The position numbers and the translations under genes were made by a program. The notes beneath the pieces were generated by a model that saw only the letters and a program-made list of their open reading frames with translations, was not told the origin of the DNA and did not search any database. Positions 6,686-13,431 of a DNA stretch of 14,458 nt are shown piece by piece (positions within the stretch are counted from its first letter, which is position 1; every line of letters starts with the position of its first letter). The DNA is taken from contig CAZVIK010000091.1 in NCBI GenBank assembly GCA_964627045.1, positions 1 to 14,458 on the forward strand, written 5' to 3'. The DNA comes from CAZVIK01 sp964627045. Its GTDB lineage: Bacteria > Acidobacteriota > Terriglobia > Bryobacterales > Bryobacteraceae.

Positions 6686-8893
6686 ATGAGACTGCACAAA
6701 TACTTGACGTGTATTTTGCTTGCCGCGCCGGCCGTGTTCGGACAGGACTACGGGACCATTCGCGGCAAGGTGATTCTACAGGCCACGGGCGACCCGCTGG
6801 CCGGAGTAACCGTTCTGGCGTCGCCGGTCGCGCGCACCGCCAAGAGCCGGGCCGACGGGACCTACGAGATCACCGGCGTTGCTCCGGGCAAGTACGAGGT
6901 GATGGCGCACATGCACCCGCTGGCCGACGCGCGCCACACGGTCGAGGTGGCCGCCGGCGCCGCCTCGGTCGTCGATTTCTCGTTGGCCGTGGCGGCCATC
7001 CACGAGGAGATCACCATCACCGCGGCCGGCCGTGAGCAGTTGCCCCTGGAGACGTTTCAATCGGTCGCCTCGCTGGAATTGGCCGACCTGGCCCCGCGCG
7101 CGGCGGCGTCTCTCGGGGAAGTCCTGGAGGGCGAGGCCGGCGTGGCCAAGCGCAGCTACGGCCCCGGCTCCAGCCGTCCCATCATCCGTGGCTTCGACGG
7201 CGATCGCGTGCTCATCCTTCAGGACGGGATGCCCTCCGGCACGCTCTCGTCACAGAGCGGCGACCACGGCGAACCGGTGGATGTGAGCACCATCGAGCGC
7301 GTTGAGATCGTCCGCGGACCCGCCACGCTGCTCTACGGAACCAACGCCATCGGCGGCGTGGTGAACGTCATCACCGAACATCACCAGGAGCACGAACACG
7401 CCCACCCCGGAGTGCGCGGCTTCCTCACCGGCTCGGGCGGCACCAACGGCGCGCAGGCCGGCGGCGGCGCGGGCTTCGAGGCCGGTTTCGGGAAATGGCT
7501 TCTGTTTGCGAGCGGCGGCGCGTCGCGCACCGGGGACTACAGCACGCCCATAGGGAAGATCCTGAACTCGCAGACCCACGGGAAGAACACGGCCGCCAGC
7601 CTGGCCCGTTTCGGCGACGCCGGCTTTCTCCGCTTCAACTACGGCGTCCAGGACGGCAACTACGGCGTGCCCTTCCATGTCCATCATCATGACGAGGCCG
7701 AAGAGGCCGCCGGCCACGAGGAAGAAGAGGAAGGTCCGGTCGTCCTGCGTTGGCGGCGGCAGAACGCGCGCCTCAGCGGGGGAATCAACAACCTCGGCGG
7801 CGGCATCGACAAACTGGCGCTCAACCTGGATTTCAGCGACTGGCATCACCGGGAGATCGCCGGCGGCATCCTTGGTACCGAGTTTTTCAACCGCCAATAC
7901 ACCTACCGCGCCACGTTCAACCAGCGGCCCGCCCGGGGCCTCCTGGGGAGCTTCGGCGTCAACGGTCTGCGCCGCTCCTATCGCGTGCGCGGCGATGAGC
8001 AGATCACGCCCAACGTGACCCAAACCAGCTTCGCGGGATTCGGCCTGGAGGAGGTCCAACTCCGCCGCTTCCGGCTGCAGTTCGGCGGGCGCGTCGAGAC
8101 CAACCGCTACGCTCCGGCCGCCGGTGTGAAGCGGACCTTCACCGGATTCTCCGGTTCGGCGGGCGTGAACGCGCCGCTCTGGGAGAACGGCGTCCTGGTC
8201 GCCTCCTACAGCGACTCCTACCGCGCGCCGGCGATCGAAGAACTCTACAACTACGGACCGCACCACGGCAACATGGCCTTCGAGGTCGGCGACCCCCGGC
8301 TTCAACGGGAACGTTCGCGAGGCGTCGAGATCGGGCTCCGCCACCGCACGGCCCGCGTCCACGCCGAAGCCAACTTCTTCCGCTACGGCCTCGACAACTT
8401 CGTGTACCTCTCTCCCACAGCCGAATCCGAACACGGCCTGGTGGTGGCCGAGTATGTGCAGGCATCCAGCCGCTATGTCGGCGGCGAGGGACTGCTACAC
8501 GTAGGGCTTCACCCGAGCGTGTGGCTCAACCTGGGCCTGGATGCGGTAGACGCCCAACTCACCGCCGGAGGCGTTTCGCTTCCCCGGATTCCGCCGCTGC
8601 GCGGCCGGATCGGCGTGGAGGCGCGCTACCGCGATCTGGCCCTCCAGCCGGAACTCGTGCTGGTGGCCCGCCAGAACCATCTCTACTACAACGAAACGGC
8701 CACCTCGGGCTACGCCCTGTTGAACCTCACCAGTTCGTACACGGTGAACAGGAGAAACGGTTTGCACATCATCTCGGTCAACCTGTTCAACGCGGGCGAC
8801 CGGCTGTACCGCAACCACGCCTCGCTTATCAAGGCCTACGCGCCGGAAATGGGCCGCGGGCTGCGGGTTGCCTACACCGTCCGGTTCTTCTAA
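6686..8893 (+). CDS. TonB-dependent outer-membrane receptor with carboxypeptidase-regulatory-like domain, ZnuD-like
   Basis: A 735-residue outer-membrane gated porin, powered by TonB-ExbBD. Signal peptide about 1-20 (ILLAAPAVFG/QD). Residues about 22-105 form a carboxypeptidase-regulatory-like beta sandwich (GTIRGKVILQATGDPLAGVT, SRADGTYEITGVAPGKYEV). A TonB-box-like EEITITA follows. The plug spans about 120-230: SLGEVLEGEAGVAKRSYGPG, RPIIRGFDGDRVLILQDGMP, DVSTIERVEIVRGPATLLYG, then NAIGGVVNVI. The remainder is a beta barrel ending in Phe (RVAYTVRFF), as recognised by the BAM complex. Two His-rich stretches stand out: residues 232-240 (HHQEHEHAH), just after the plug, and 331-349 (HVHHHDEAEEAAGHEEEEE), probably an extracellular loop. 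SQSGDHGEPVDV plus His-rich loops is what I recall from zinc receptors such as ZnuD. Zinc (or another divalent metal) as substrate is inferred, supported by the His/Cys-rich neighbour upstream. No Zur-like operator is seen in the 44-base spacer. Confidence 0.92.
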   Translation: MRLHKYLTCILLAAPAVFGQDYGTIRGKVILQATGDPLAGVTVLASPVARTAKSRADGTYEITGVAPGKYEVMAHMHPLADARHTVEVAAGAASVVDFSLAVAAIHEEITITAAGREQLPLETFQSVASLELADLAPRAAASLGEVLEGEAGVAKRSYGPGSSRPIIRGFDGDRVLILQDGMPSGTLSSQSGDHGEPVDVSTIERVEIVRGPATLLYGTNAIGGVVNVITEHHQEHEHAHPGVRGFLTGSGGTNGAQAGGGAGFEAGFGKWLLFASGGASRTGDYSTPIGKILNSQTHGKNTAASLARFGDAGFLRFNYGVQDGNYGVPFHVHHHDEAEEAAGHEEEEEGPVVLRWRRQNARLSGGINNLGGGIDKLALNLDFSDWHHREIAGGILGTEFFNRQYTYRATFNQRPARGLLGSFGVNGLRRSYRVRGDEQITPNVTQTSFAGFGLEEVQLRRFRLQFGGRVETNRYAPAAGVKRTFTGFSGSAGVNAPLWENGVLVASYSDSYRAPAIEELYNYGPHHGNMAFEVGDPRLQRERSRGVEIGLRHRTARVHAEANFFRYGLDNFVYLSPTAESEHGLVVAEYVQASSRYVGGEGLLHVGLHPSVWLNLGLDAVDAQLTAGGVSLPRIPPLRGRIGVEARYRDLALQPELVLVARQNHLYYNETATSGYALLNLTSSYTVNRRNGLHIISVNLFNAGDRLYRNHASLIKAYAPEMGRGLRVAYTVRFF

Positions 8894-8905
8894 CTGCACG
8901 GGCCG

Positions 8906-8927
8906 CTGCCGCGATCCGGCGCCGCAG
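8906..8927 (+). terminator. Possible hairpin terminator after the TonB receptor
   Basis: CTGCCGCG pairs with a complementary arm ending CGCCGCAG across a short loop, with one C:C mismatch in eight positions. It starts 13 bases after the receptor stop. There is no T-tract after it, so it is only a candidate; GC-rich DNA forms such hairpins by chance. The rest of the 183-base spacer (8894-9076) shows no further feature I can support. Confidence 0.3.
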
Positions 8928-9076
8928 AGCATTGCACCTCCGGCTCACTTCCGGGTCTTGGCAGCGGCCCTCCTTCCATCGCCGGCGGTCTCCCGCCAGG
9001 CGGACGGCATCCGTCCCATCGGAACGGCGACGGGGGTCTTCGTGACTTGTGACATACTGTCGCGAGAGGATCCACG

Positions 9077-10405
9077 ATGACACATCCCACGAACGAAGAC
9101 CCCGGCCGCCGGACCTTTCTGAAGGCCGCCGGCCTCACCGCGTTGACGGCAAATCTGTTCACGGGCCGCGTGCAGGGCGCCAACGACCGCGTGGCCATCG
9201 CTTTCATCGGCATGGGCCGAATGGGAATGGACAACCTGGCTCACGCCATGAACGTCGCCGGTTTCCAACCCGTCGCCGTGTGCGACGTCTACCAGCCGCA
9301 TCTGGACCAGGCCGTCGAAGCGGCCAAAAAGCGCGGGTTCCAAGCCCGGCCGGTCAAGGACTTCCGCGACATTATGGCCGACAAGTCCATCGACGCCGTA
9401 TGCGTCTCCACCCCCGACCACTGGCACGCCTACATGACCATCGCGGGCGCCAAGGCTGGCAAGGACGTGTTCGTGGAGAAGCCGGCCTGCGTCTACGTGG
9501 AGGAGGGCCGGGCCATGGTGGCGGCCGCGCGGAAGTACAACCGGGTGGTGCAGGCGGGTACAATGCAGCGCTCCGGCGGCTACTTCAAGAAAGCCGCCGA
9601 GATCGTCAAGAGCGGCGTGCTCGGCGAGGTCACCATGTGCCACGCCTGGCAGACCGGCTCCGCCCGCCAGGCGGGCGAGGGGAATCCCCCGGACAGCGAC
9701 CCGCCCGCGGGCCTCGACTGGGACCTGTGGCTCGGGCCGGCCCCCAAGGTGCCCTTCAACACCAACCGCTGGGGCGTCTCGCCGAACCGCTGGTCGACGT
9801 TCCGGAACTTCTGGGACTACGCCGGCGGCGCCATGACCGACTGGGGCGTGCACCTGCTCGACCCTTTGCACCAGTGTTTCGACGAGGTGATGCCCACGGC
9901 GGTCTCCGCCATGGGAAGCCGGTTCTACGTGAAGGACAACCTCGAGACCCCCGACACCATGCTCGCCACATTTCACTACCCGCGATTCCTGACCAATTAC
10001 GAGAATCGAACCTGTAATCCGATGCCCCTGTTTGGAAACGCGAGTAACTGCACGTCGATTCACGGGACCGAAGCGACTCTGATCGTTTCCCGCAGCGGGT
10101 GCTGGGTGATCCCGAACGGGCAGAACTCCAAGGCGGCGGCCGTCACCTTCGAGCAGGACAAGGAAATGGCGCTCATGAACGTGCCGCACTGGCAGAACTT
10201 CATGGACTGCATCAAGAGCCGCCAGAAGCCGGTCAGCGACATCGAGACCTGCGTGCGGTCCACCACGCCGTGCCTGCTCGCCAACCTGTCGATGCGATTC
10301 AAGACACGGCTGGATTGGGACGAAAAGAACTGGACCGTGCTCCAGAAGGATGCCCAACAGTACATGCGCGCGCGCTACCGCAAGCCCTGGACGCTGGAGA
10401 TTTAG
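9077..10405 (+). CDS. Tat-exported Gfo/Idh/MocA-family oxidoreductase
   Basis: A 442-residue NAD(P)-dependent dehydrogenase-type protein. The N-terminus carries a twin-arginine signal, GRRTFLKAAGLTA (RR at 11-12), with likely processing near VQG/AN, so it is exported folded with its nucleotide. The Rossmann fold follows: VAIAFIGMGRMGMDNLAHAM, then VAVCDVYQPHL, DAVCVSTPDHWHAYMTI, and the family signature DVFVEKPACV (Lys135). The C-terminal domain has the GGAMTDWGVHLLDPLH stretch, with Asp255 and His259 where the family places catalytic residues. GAGAGGA at 9064-9070 is a good Shine-Dalgarno sequence for this ATG. Homologues in Acidobacteriota, Planctomycetota and Bacteroidota are numerous and act on sugars or polyols. 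No carbohydrate gene adjoins it here, so the substrate cannot be named. It appears to be a single-gene unit, convergent with serS. Confidence 0.93.
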   Translation: MTHPTNEDPGRRTFLKAAGLTALTANLFTGRVQGANDRVAIAFIGMGRMGMDNLAHAMNVAGFQPVAVCDVYQPHLDQAVEAAKKRGFQARPVKDFRDIMADKSIDAVCVSTPDHWHAYMTIAGAKAGKDVFVEKPACVYVEEGRAMVAAARKYNRVVQAGTMQRSGGYFKKAAEIVKSGVLGEVTMCHAWQTGSARQAGEGNPPDSDPPAGLDWDLWLGPAPKVPFNTNRWGVSPNRWSTFRNFWDYAGGAMTDWGVHLLDPLHQCFDEVMPTAVSAMGSRFYVKDNLETPDTMLATFHYPRFLTNYENRTCNPMPLFGNASNCTSIHGTEATLIVSRSGCWVIPNGQNSKAAAVTFEQDKEMALMNVPHWQNFMDCIKSRQKPVSDIETCVRSTTPCLLANLSMRFKTRLDWDEKNWTVLQKDAQQYMRARYRKPWTLEI

Positions 10406-10410
10406 CCGAC

Positions 10411-10443
10411 CGGCGGGCCCCGGCCCGCGGCCAGGGCCCGCCG
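10411..10443. terminator. Strong GC hairpin between convergent genes (bidirectional terminator-like)
   Basis: CGGCGGGCCC (10411-10420) and GGGCCCGCCG (10434-10443) are perfect 10-base inverted arms around a 13-base loop. The hairpin sits six bases past the oxidoreductase stop and about 55 bases past the serS stop, the expected place for a shared terminator. Neither side has a T-tract, so it would have to work as a non-canonical or Rho-assisted terminator. Confidence 0.6.
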
Positions 10444-10498
10444 CGAATTCGACAACCCCGCAGGCCACCGGCCGCGATCGACCGCGCCAGGATCCGGG

Positions 10499-11773
10499 TT
10501 ACTCGCGCCGGCGCAGCACCTCGGCGTTGAGATAGGGGCGGAGGGCTTCCGGGACAACCACCGAGCCGTCCCTTTGCTGGTAGTTTTCGACGATGGCGAG
10601 CCAGGTACGGCCGACGGCGAGCCCGCTGCCGTTCAGGGTGTGCACGAACTCGGGCTTGCCCTTGGCGGACTTCATGCGGATGGCGGCGCGGCGGGCTTGG
10701 AAGGCCTCGAAGTTCGAGCAGGAGCTGATCTCCTTGTAGCTGTTCAGGCCGGGGAGCCAGACTTCGATGTCGTAGGTCTTGGCCGAAGAGAAGCCCATAT
10801 CGCCGGTGCACAGCACGATGGTGCGGAACGGCAGGCCGAGGCGCTTCAGGACTTCCTCGGCGTCGGCGGTAAGTTTTTCCAGTTCTTCGTAACTATCCTC
10901 CGGCCGCGTGAACTTGACTAACTCGACCTTCTGAAACTGGTGCTGGCGGATGATCCCGCGCACGTCTTTGCCGTAAGAACCGGCTTCGGAGCGGAAACAA
11001 GGCGTGTAGGCGCAGAGCCTAATGGGGAGCCGGTCGGCGTCGAGTGTTTCGCTGCGGAAAAGGTTTGTGACGGGGACTTCGGCCGTGGGGGCGAGCCAGA
11101 AGTCGTACTTCTCGATCTTGAAAAGATCCTCGGCGAACTTGGGGAGTTGGCCGGTCCCGTAGAGGCTGTCGGAATTGATCAGGAAGGGCGGCAGCACCTC
11201 GGTGTAGCCGTGCTCGCGGGTGTGGACGTCTAGCATGAAGTTGATGAGCGCGCGTTCGAGTTTGGCGCCCATGTCCCAATAAACGGCGAACCGGGCGCCG
11301 GTGATCTTGGCGGCGCGCTCGAAATCGAGGATGCCGAGCTCGGGACCGAGGTCCCAATGGGCCTTGGGCTCGAAGTCGAAGGCGGGCGGCGTGCCCCAGC
11401 GGCGCACTTCGACGTTATCCTCGGCGGTGGAGCCGGTGGGGACCGATTCGTGCGGAAGGTTGGGGATGCCGGCGAGCACGAGCCGGAACTGCTCGTCGAG
11501 CTGCTTGACCTGTTCGTCGAGGGCGGCGATACGGTCGCCGATTTCGCGCATCTGCTGTTGCTGGGCCGAGGTGTCGGCGCCGGCCTTGCGGAGCTTGCTG
11601 ATTTCGGCGCTCTCGGCGTTCTTCCGGGCCTTGAGCGTCTCGGTCTCGGTGACGGCGGCGCGGCGGCGCGCGTCGAGTCCGCGGATCTCCTCCACGTCGA
11701 GCTTCAGGCCGCGGCCGGCAAGGCGCTGAGCGATGGCGTCCAGATTGGCGCGAAAAAAGGACAGATCGTGCAT
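10499..11773 (-). CDS. serS: Seryl-tRNA synthetase
   Basis: Charges tRNA-Ser (and tRNA-Sec) with serine through a seryl-adenylate; cytoplasmic class II synthetase, homodimer. The 424-residue length is normal for bacterial SerRS. The N-terminus is a tRNA-binding coiled-coil arm, residues about 30-100 (charged heptads, e.g. TETLKARKNAESAEISKLRK). The catalytic core shows the TAE serine-binding motif (230-232), motif 2 with CFRSEAGSYGKDVRGIIRQH (Arg261, Glu263), the TYDIEVWLPG segment, KEISSCSNFEAFQARR, and motif 3 TLNGSGLAVGRTWLAIVENY (380-398). All key residues look intact, so it is very likely functional. It is a single-gene unit on the minus strand, with a long repeat-bearing spacer upstream and a convergent neighbour downstream. 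See the -10-like box at 11780 for a possible leaderless start. Confidence 0.98.
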   Translation of the reverse strand: MHDLSFFRANLDAIAQRLAGRGLKLDVEEIRGLDARRRAAVTETETLKARKNAESAEISKLRKAGADTSAQQQQMREIGDRIAALDEQVKQLDEQFRLVLAGIPNLPHESVPTGSTAEDNVEVRRWGTPPAFDFEPKAHWDLGPELGILDFERAAKITGARFAVYWDMGAKLERALINFMLDVHTREHGYTEVLPPFLINSDSLYGTGQLPKFAEDLFKIEKYDFWLAPTAEVPVTNLFRSETLDADRLPIRLCAYTPCFRSEAGSYGKDVRGIIRQHQFQKVELVKFTRPEDSYEELEKLTADAEEVLKRLGLPFRTIVLCTGDMGFSSAKTYDIEVWLPGLNSYKEISSCSNFEAFQARRAAIRMKSAKGKPEFVHTLNGSGLAVGRTWLAIVENYQQRDGSVVVPEALRPYLNAEVLRRRE

Positions 11774-11779
11774 ATTTTG

Positions 11780-11785
11780 ATGCTA
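11780..11785 (-). promoter_or_regulatory. -10-like box (TAGCAT) of serS, possible leaderless start
   Basis: Read on the minus strand, TAGCAT is followed by only six bases (CAAAAT) and then the serS ATG. A normal start site about 7 bases after a -10 box would fall on the ATG itself. No Shine-Dalgarno sequence is present in those six bases. The box resembles the TAGAAT boxes elsewhere in the window. No clear -35 is seen. Confidence 0.4.
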
Positions 11786-11970
11786 GCAGGGAGGGATTCC
11801 CAGTGTGCGGCGCGCGCAAACCCGCCGGCGCGAGAGTAGGGGGCGCGGTCGTCTTCCGGGGCGGGTGGCCGGCCGTGCGAGCGGGCTTCCACTGGGTCGA
11901 GATCGAAGCCGGACAACCCCGTGGCGTGGAATGGCGGGCGGCTGGAGCGGCGGCGGTGCAGACGGGCGGA

Positions 11971-12050
11971 ATGGGTTCGTTTTTCCTGGAATAAGTAGTT
12001 GTGTTTGCTTGGAGTTTGGCCGCAAAAATGGGTTCGTTTGGCAAAAATGC
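11971..12050. repeat. Intergenic repeat, copy 1 (~80 bases)
   Basis: Copy 1 has two boxes with core TGGGTTCGTTT, at 11972-11982 and 12029-12039, 57 bases apart. The second sits in a 33-base block (12015-12047) that begins TTTGGCCGC and ends TTTGGCAAAAA. This block matches copy 2 at all but one base (A at 12024, G at 12194). The flanks of the block are more divergent but alignable, including a shared AA(T/G)AAGT-like stretch after the first box. The tract is visibly richer in A+T than its surroundings. Orientation is unknown. Confidence 0.85.
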
Positions 12051-12078
12051 TCGATGGGGGGCCGTGGCCCGGAGCCAT

Positions 12079-12112
12079 CGTCGTTTGTGGCCCGCGGCAA
12101 CGGCAAACGACG
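12079..12112. repeat. Inverted repeat between the two repeat copies
   Basis: CGTCGTTTG (12079-12087) and CAAACGACG (12104-12112) are perfect 9-base arms around a 16-base loop. The loop can itself form a small GCC/GGC stem. It lies in the GC-rich segment that separates the two repeat copies. It could be an RNA hairpin or a protein-binding palindrome; no T-tract follows. Confidence 0.55.
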
Positions 12113-12141
12113 CGAAGCGATCGCCGGCCCCACGCGGCCGA

Positions 12142-12220
12142 TTGGGTTCGTTTTGCGGGAAGTAAGTGGCTTTTTTCCTTTGGGTTTGGCCGCGAAAATG
12201 GGTTCGTTTGGCAAAAACAC
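12142..12220. repeat. Intergenic repeat, copy 2 (~80 bases)
   Basis: Copy 2 has TGGGTTCGTTT cores at 12143-12153 and 12199-12209, 56 bases apart. The conserved block is at 12185-12217. It lies 170-171 bases from copy 1 in the same orientation, so this is a tandem arrangement of a two-box module rather than a simple tandem repeat: the intervening 91 bases are not repeated. Confidence 0.85.
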
Positions 12221-12389
12221 TTGTGCACGGTCGCGCGGACTGGAGGAACCGGGACTGCGGGGAGTTGGCATGCGTGCACCTCTCTTAAGGTGTAGCAGAG
12301 GGACCGCAAGCGGAAGGCGGTCGGGCAAATGAAACCGCTGGAAAAACAACGGCTTACGTTGCGACTAGAGATGGTGACCCGGCGGCTTC

Positions 12390-12411
12390 GGGGTGGGGGA
12401 GGGGGCAGGGG
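12390..12411 (+). other. G-quadruplex motif
   Basis: Four G runs (4, 5, 5 and 4 bases) are separated by T, A and CA. This satisfies the usual G3+N1-7 rule with very short loops, favouring a stable parallel quadruplex. The G-rich strand is the template strand for the leftward sigma-factor operon, whose last stop is about 80 bases away, so it could impede polymerase and help end that transcript. This role is inference. Confidence 0.7.
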
Positions 12412-12491
12412 AGGCGCACGGTCTCGCCGGCAGGGTTTCAATGGGGGCCGGGCACCTGGGTGTCTGGCGCATTGGCCGGGTCCGTACGGGA

Positions 12492-12878
12492 TTACGGCCG
12501 GCGCGCCTGGAGCTCGCCCATCATCTTCTCGAACCGCACACGCTGCTGGTCGTCAAGGATGTTCAGGATTCGCACCTTGCCGCTGGCGCGCACCTCGTCC
12601 ATCTGCATCTGGAGCATCTGCACGTACATGACGAAGTCGTCGAGAATCAACTCCAGTTGCGCCGCCTGGGCGGGGTTGAGGTTCAAGTCGCGCACCATCG
12701 TCTCCAGGGCGACCTGCGAGTCACCCACGGGAAAGTAGGCCGCGGCGCCTTGTACGGGACGCGGCACGATCGTGTACCGCATCGCGAGCGCTCCGACCAC
12801 GGCACCAACGGCGAAGATCAGGAAGACGACGAGCAGCAGCCTTGGATCGAGCCACGGGGATCGAGGCGAGGATGTCAT
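12492..12878 (-). CDS. Membrane-anchored Spy/CpxP-like or heavy-metal-sensor-like periplasmic protein
   Basis: 128 residues: a short N-terminus, one membrane segment (about 13-33, LLLVVFLIFAVGAVVGALAM), then a helical periplasmic domain. That domain has MVRDLNLNPAQAAQLELILD (residues 61-80), matching the LxLTxxQ hallmark of the Spy/CpxP/CnrX-type fold, and a second LDDQQRVRFEKMM copy (108-120), the usual paired arrangement. It starts four bases after the anti-sigma stop and is therefore the third gene of the sigma operon. In this family such proteins are chaperones or metal sensors that control an ECF sigma factor through its anti-sigma. That role is inferred here from position and fold. Metal-binding His residues are not evident in the periplasmic part, which argues against a CnrX-like metal site. 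Confidence 0.75.
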   Translation of the reverse strand: MTSSPRSPWLDPRLLLVVFLIFAVGAVVGALAMRYTIVPRPVQGAAAYFPVGDSQVALETMVRDLNLNPAQAAQLELILDDFVMYVQMLQMQMDEVRASGKVRILNILDDQQRVRFEKMMGELQARRP

Positions 12879-12882
12879 ACGG

Positions 12883-13359
12883 CTATTCCTGATAGCTGGC
12901 CAAGCTGACCAGCACGAGTTCGCGGTCCGTTCGCGGGTCGCCGCCCGAGCCGACGTGACGCGTCTCCGGCGCCAGACCGGCGAACGAAGCAGCGGGCCCG
13001 AAAGCGCCCAAGCCGGATTGGCGCACGCTGTAAAACAGCAGCGAACTCAAAACGAGCAAGGAGGCGAGGCAGGCATAGACCAAACGCCGCCCGAAGGCGG
13101 GATCGAGGAACGCGTCGGCCACCCGCGGCCTCCGGCGCGCGTCGATGGCCGCCATCACGGCCGCGTAGAAGCCAGGTGCGGCCGCCACCTCCTGGCCCGC
13201 ATCCAGCACGCGAAGCAAACTGGCCTGGGCCGAGATCGCGGCCACCTCCTCGCGGCACTCGCGGCACCCATCGATGTGCGATTCAAACTCAGCCCGCCCG
13301 CTCCAGTGGCGCGAGCCGCCCAGATAACGCTCCAGATGCTCTTTGCTCGAACGATGCAT
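12883..13359 (-). CDS. Membrane anti-sigma factor, zinc-type (ZAS motif)
   Basis: 158 residues. The cytoplasmic N-terminus has the zinc-associated anti-sigma motif HIDGCRECREEV (His28, Cys32, Cys35: HxxxCxxC), in a helical region that would hold the ECF sigma factor encoded just upstream. One membrane segment lies at about residues 92-112 (LVYACLASLLVLSSLLFYSV). The periplasmic tail is only about 45 residues and has no sensor domain I recognise, so sensing may depend on the third gene. The first ATG has GAGGGA and AAGGCG upstream. A 72-base spacer separates it from the sigma gene and a four-base spacer from the next, consistent with one operon. Confidence 0.88.
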   Translation of the reverse strand: MHRSSKEHLERYLGGSRHWSGRAEFESHIDGCRECREEVAAISAQASLLRVLDAGQEVAAAPGFYAAVMAAIDARRRPRVADAFLDPAFGRRLVYACLASLLVLSSLLFYSVRQSGLGAFGPAASFAGLAPETRHVGSGGDPRTDRELVLVSLASYQE

Positions 13360-13431
13360 CGCCTTGTTCCCTCAGTCCAACAGTCTTCCTGCACAGTGGC
13401 GCCGCGGGTCTCACGCCCGCTAGGCCGCTCT

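Larger units (their letters stand above)
11774..12491. other. 718-base gene-free spacer with repeats and a G-quadruplex motif
   Basis: It lies between the end of the sigma-factor operon and the start of serS. Open frames exist on both strands but have no family features, biased Pro/Arg/Gly composition and no ribosome binding sites; those on the minus strand are built from the repeat (QTNPF, NEPIF, KTNPI strings). The content is: GC-rich unremarkable DNA at 11786-11970, two repeat copies (11971-12050 and 12142-12220) flanking an inverted repeat, then 12221-12389 with only weak short hairpins, a G4 motif at 12390-12411, and nothing recognisable at 12412-12491. I found no tRNA or known riboswitch in it. 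Confidence 0.75.

Noticed and set aside
7250..8434. 394-codon open frame opposite the TonB receptor
   Set aside because: Antisense shadow of the receptor; no ribosome binding site and no recognisable domain.
9049..9059. TTGTGACATACT as a promoter for the oxidoreductase gene
   Set aside because: CATACT is a partial -10 match only and no -35 stands at the right distance.
8945..10468. 507-codon open frame on the minus strand opposite the oxidoreductase
   Set aside because: It is a codon-position shadow of a well-supported Gfo/Idh/MocA gene in high-GC DNA, with His/Val/Gly/Ala-biased text and no family motifs.
11783..12349. 188-codon minus-strand frame containing NEPIF, QTNPF and KTNPI strings
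   Set aside because: The recurring peptides come from the DNA repeat read in frame; the rest is low-complexity Pro/Arg sequence. All minus-strand frames are open here, so coding is not supported.
12427..12450. GGTTTCAATG, resembling part of a CRISPR repeat
   Set aside because: It occurs once with no spaced copies and no cas genes nearby.
13404..13420. GCGGG/CCCGC hairpin between the sigma and anti-sigma genes
   Set aside because: Only five base pairs in GC-rich DNA; too weak to call an attenuator.
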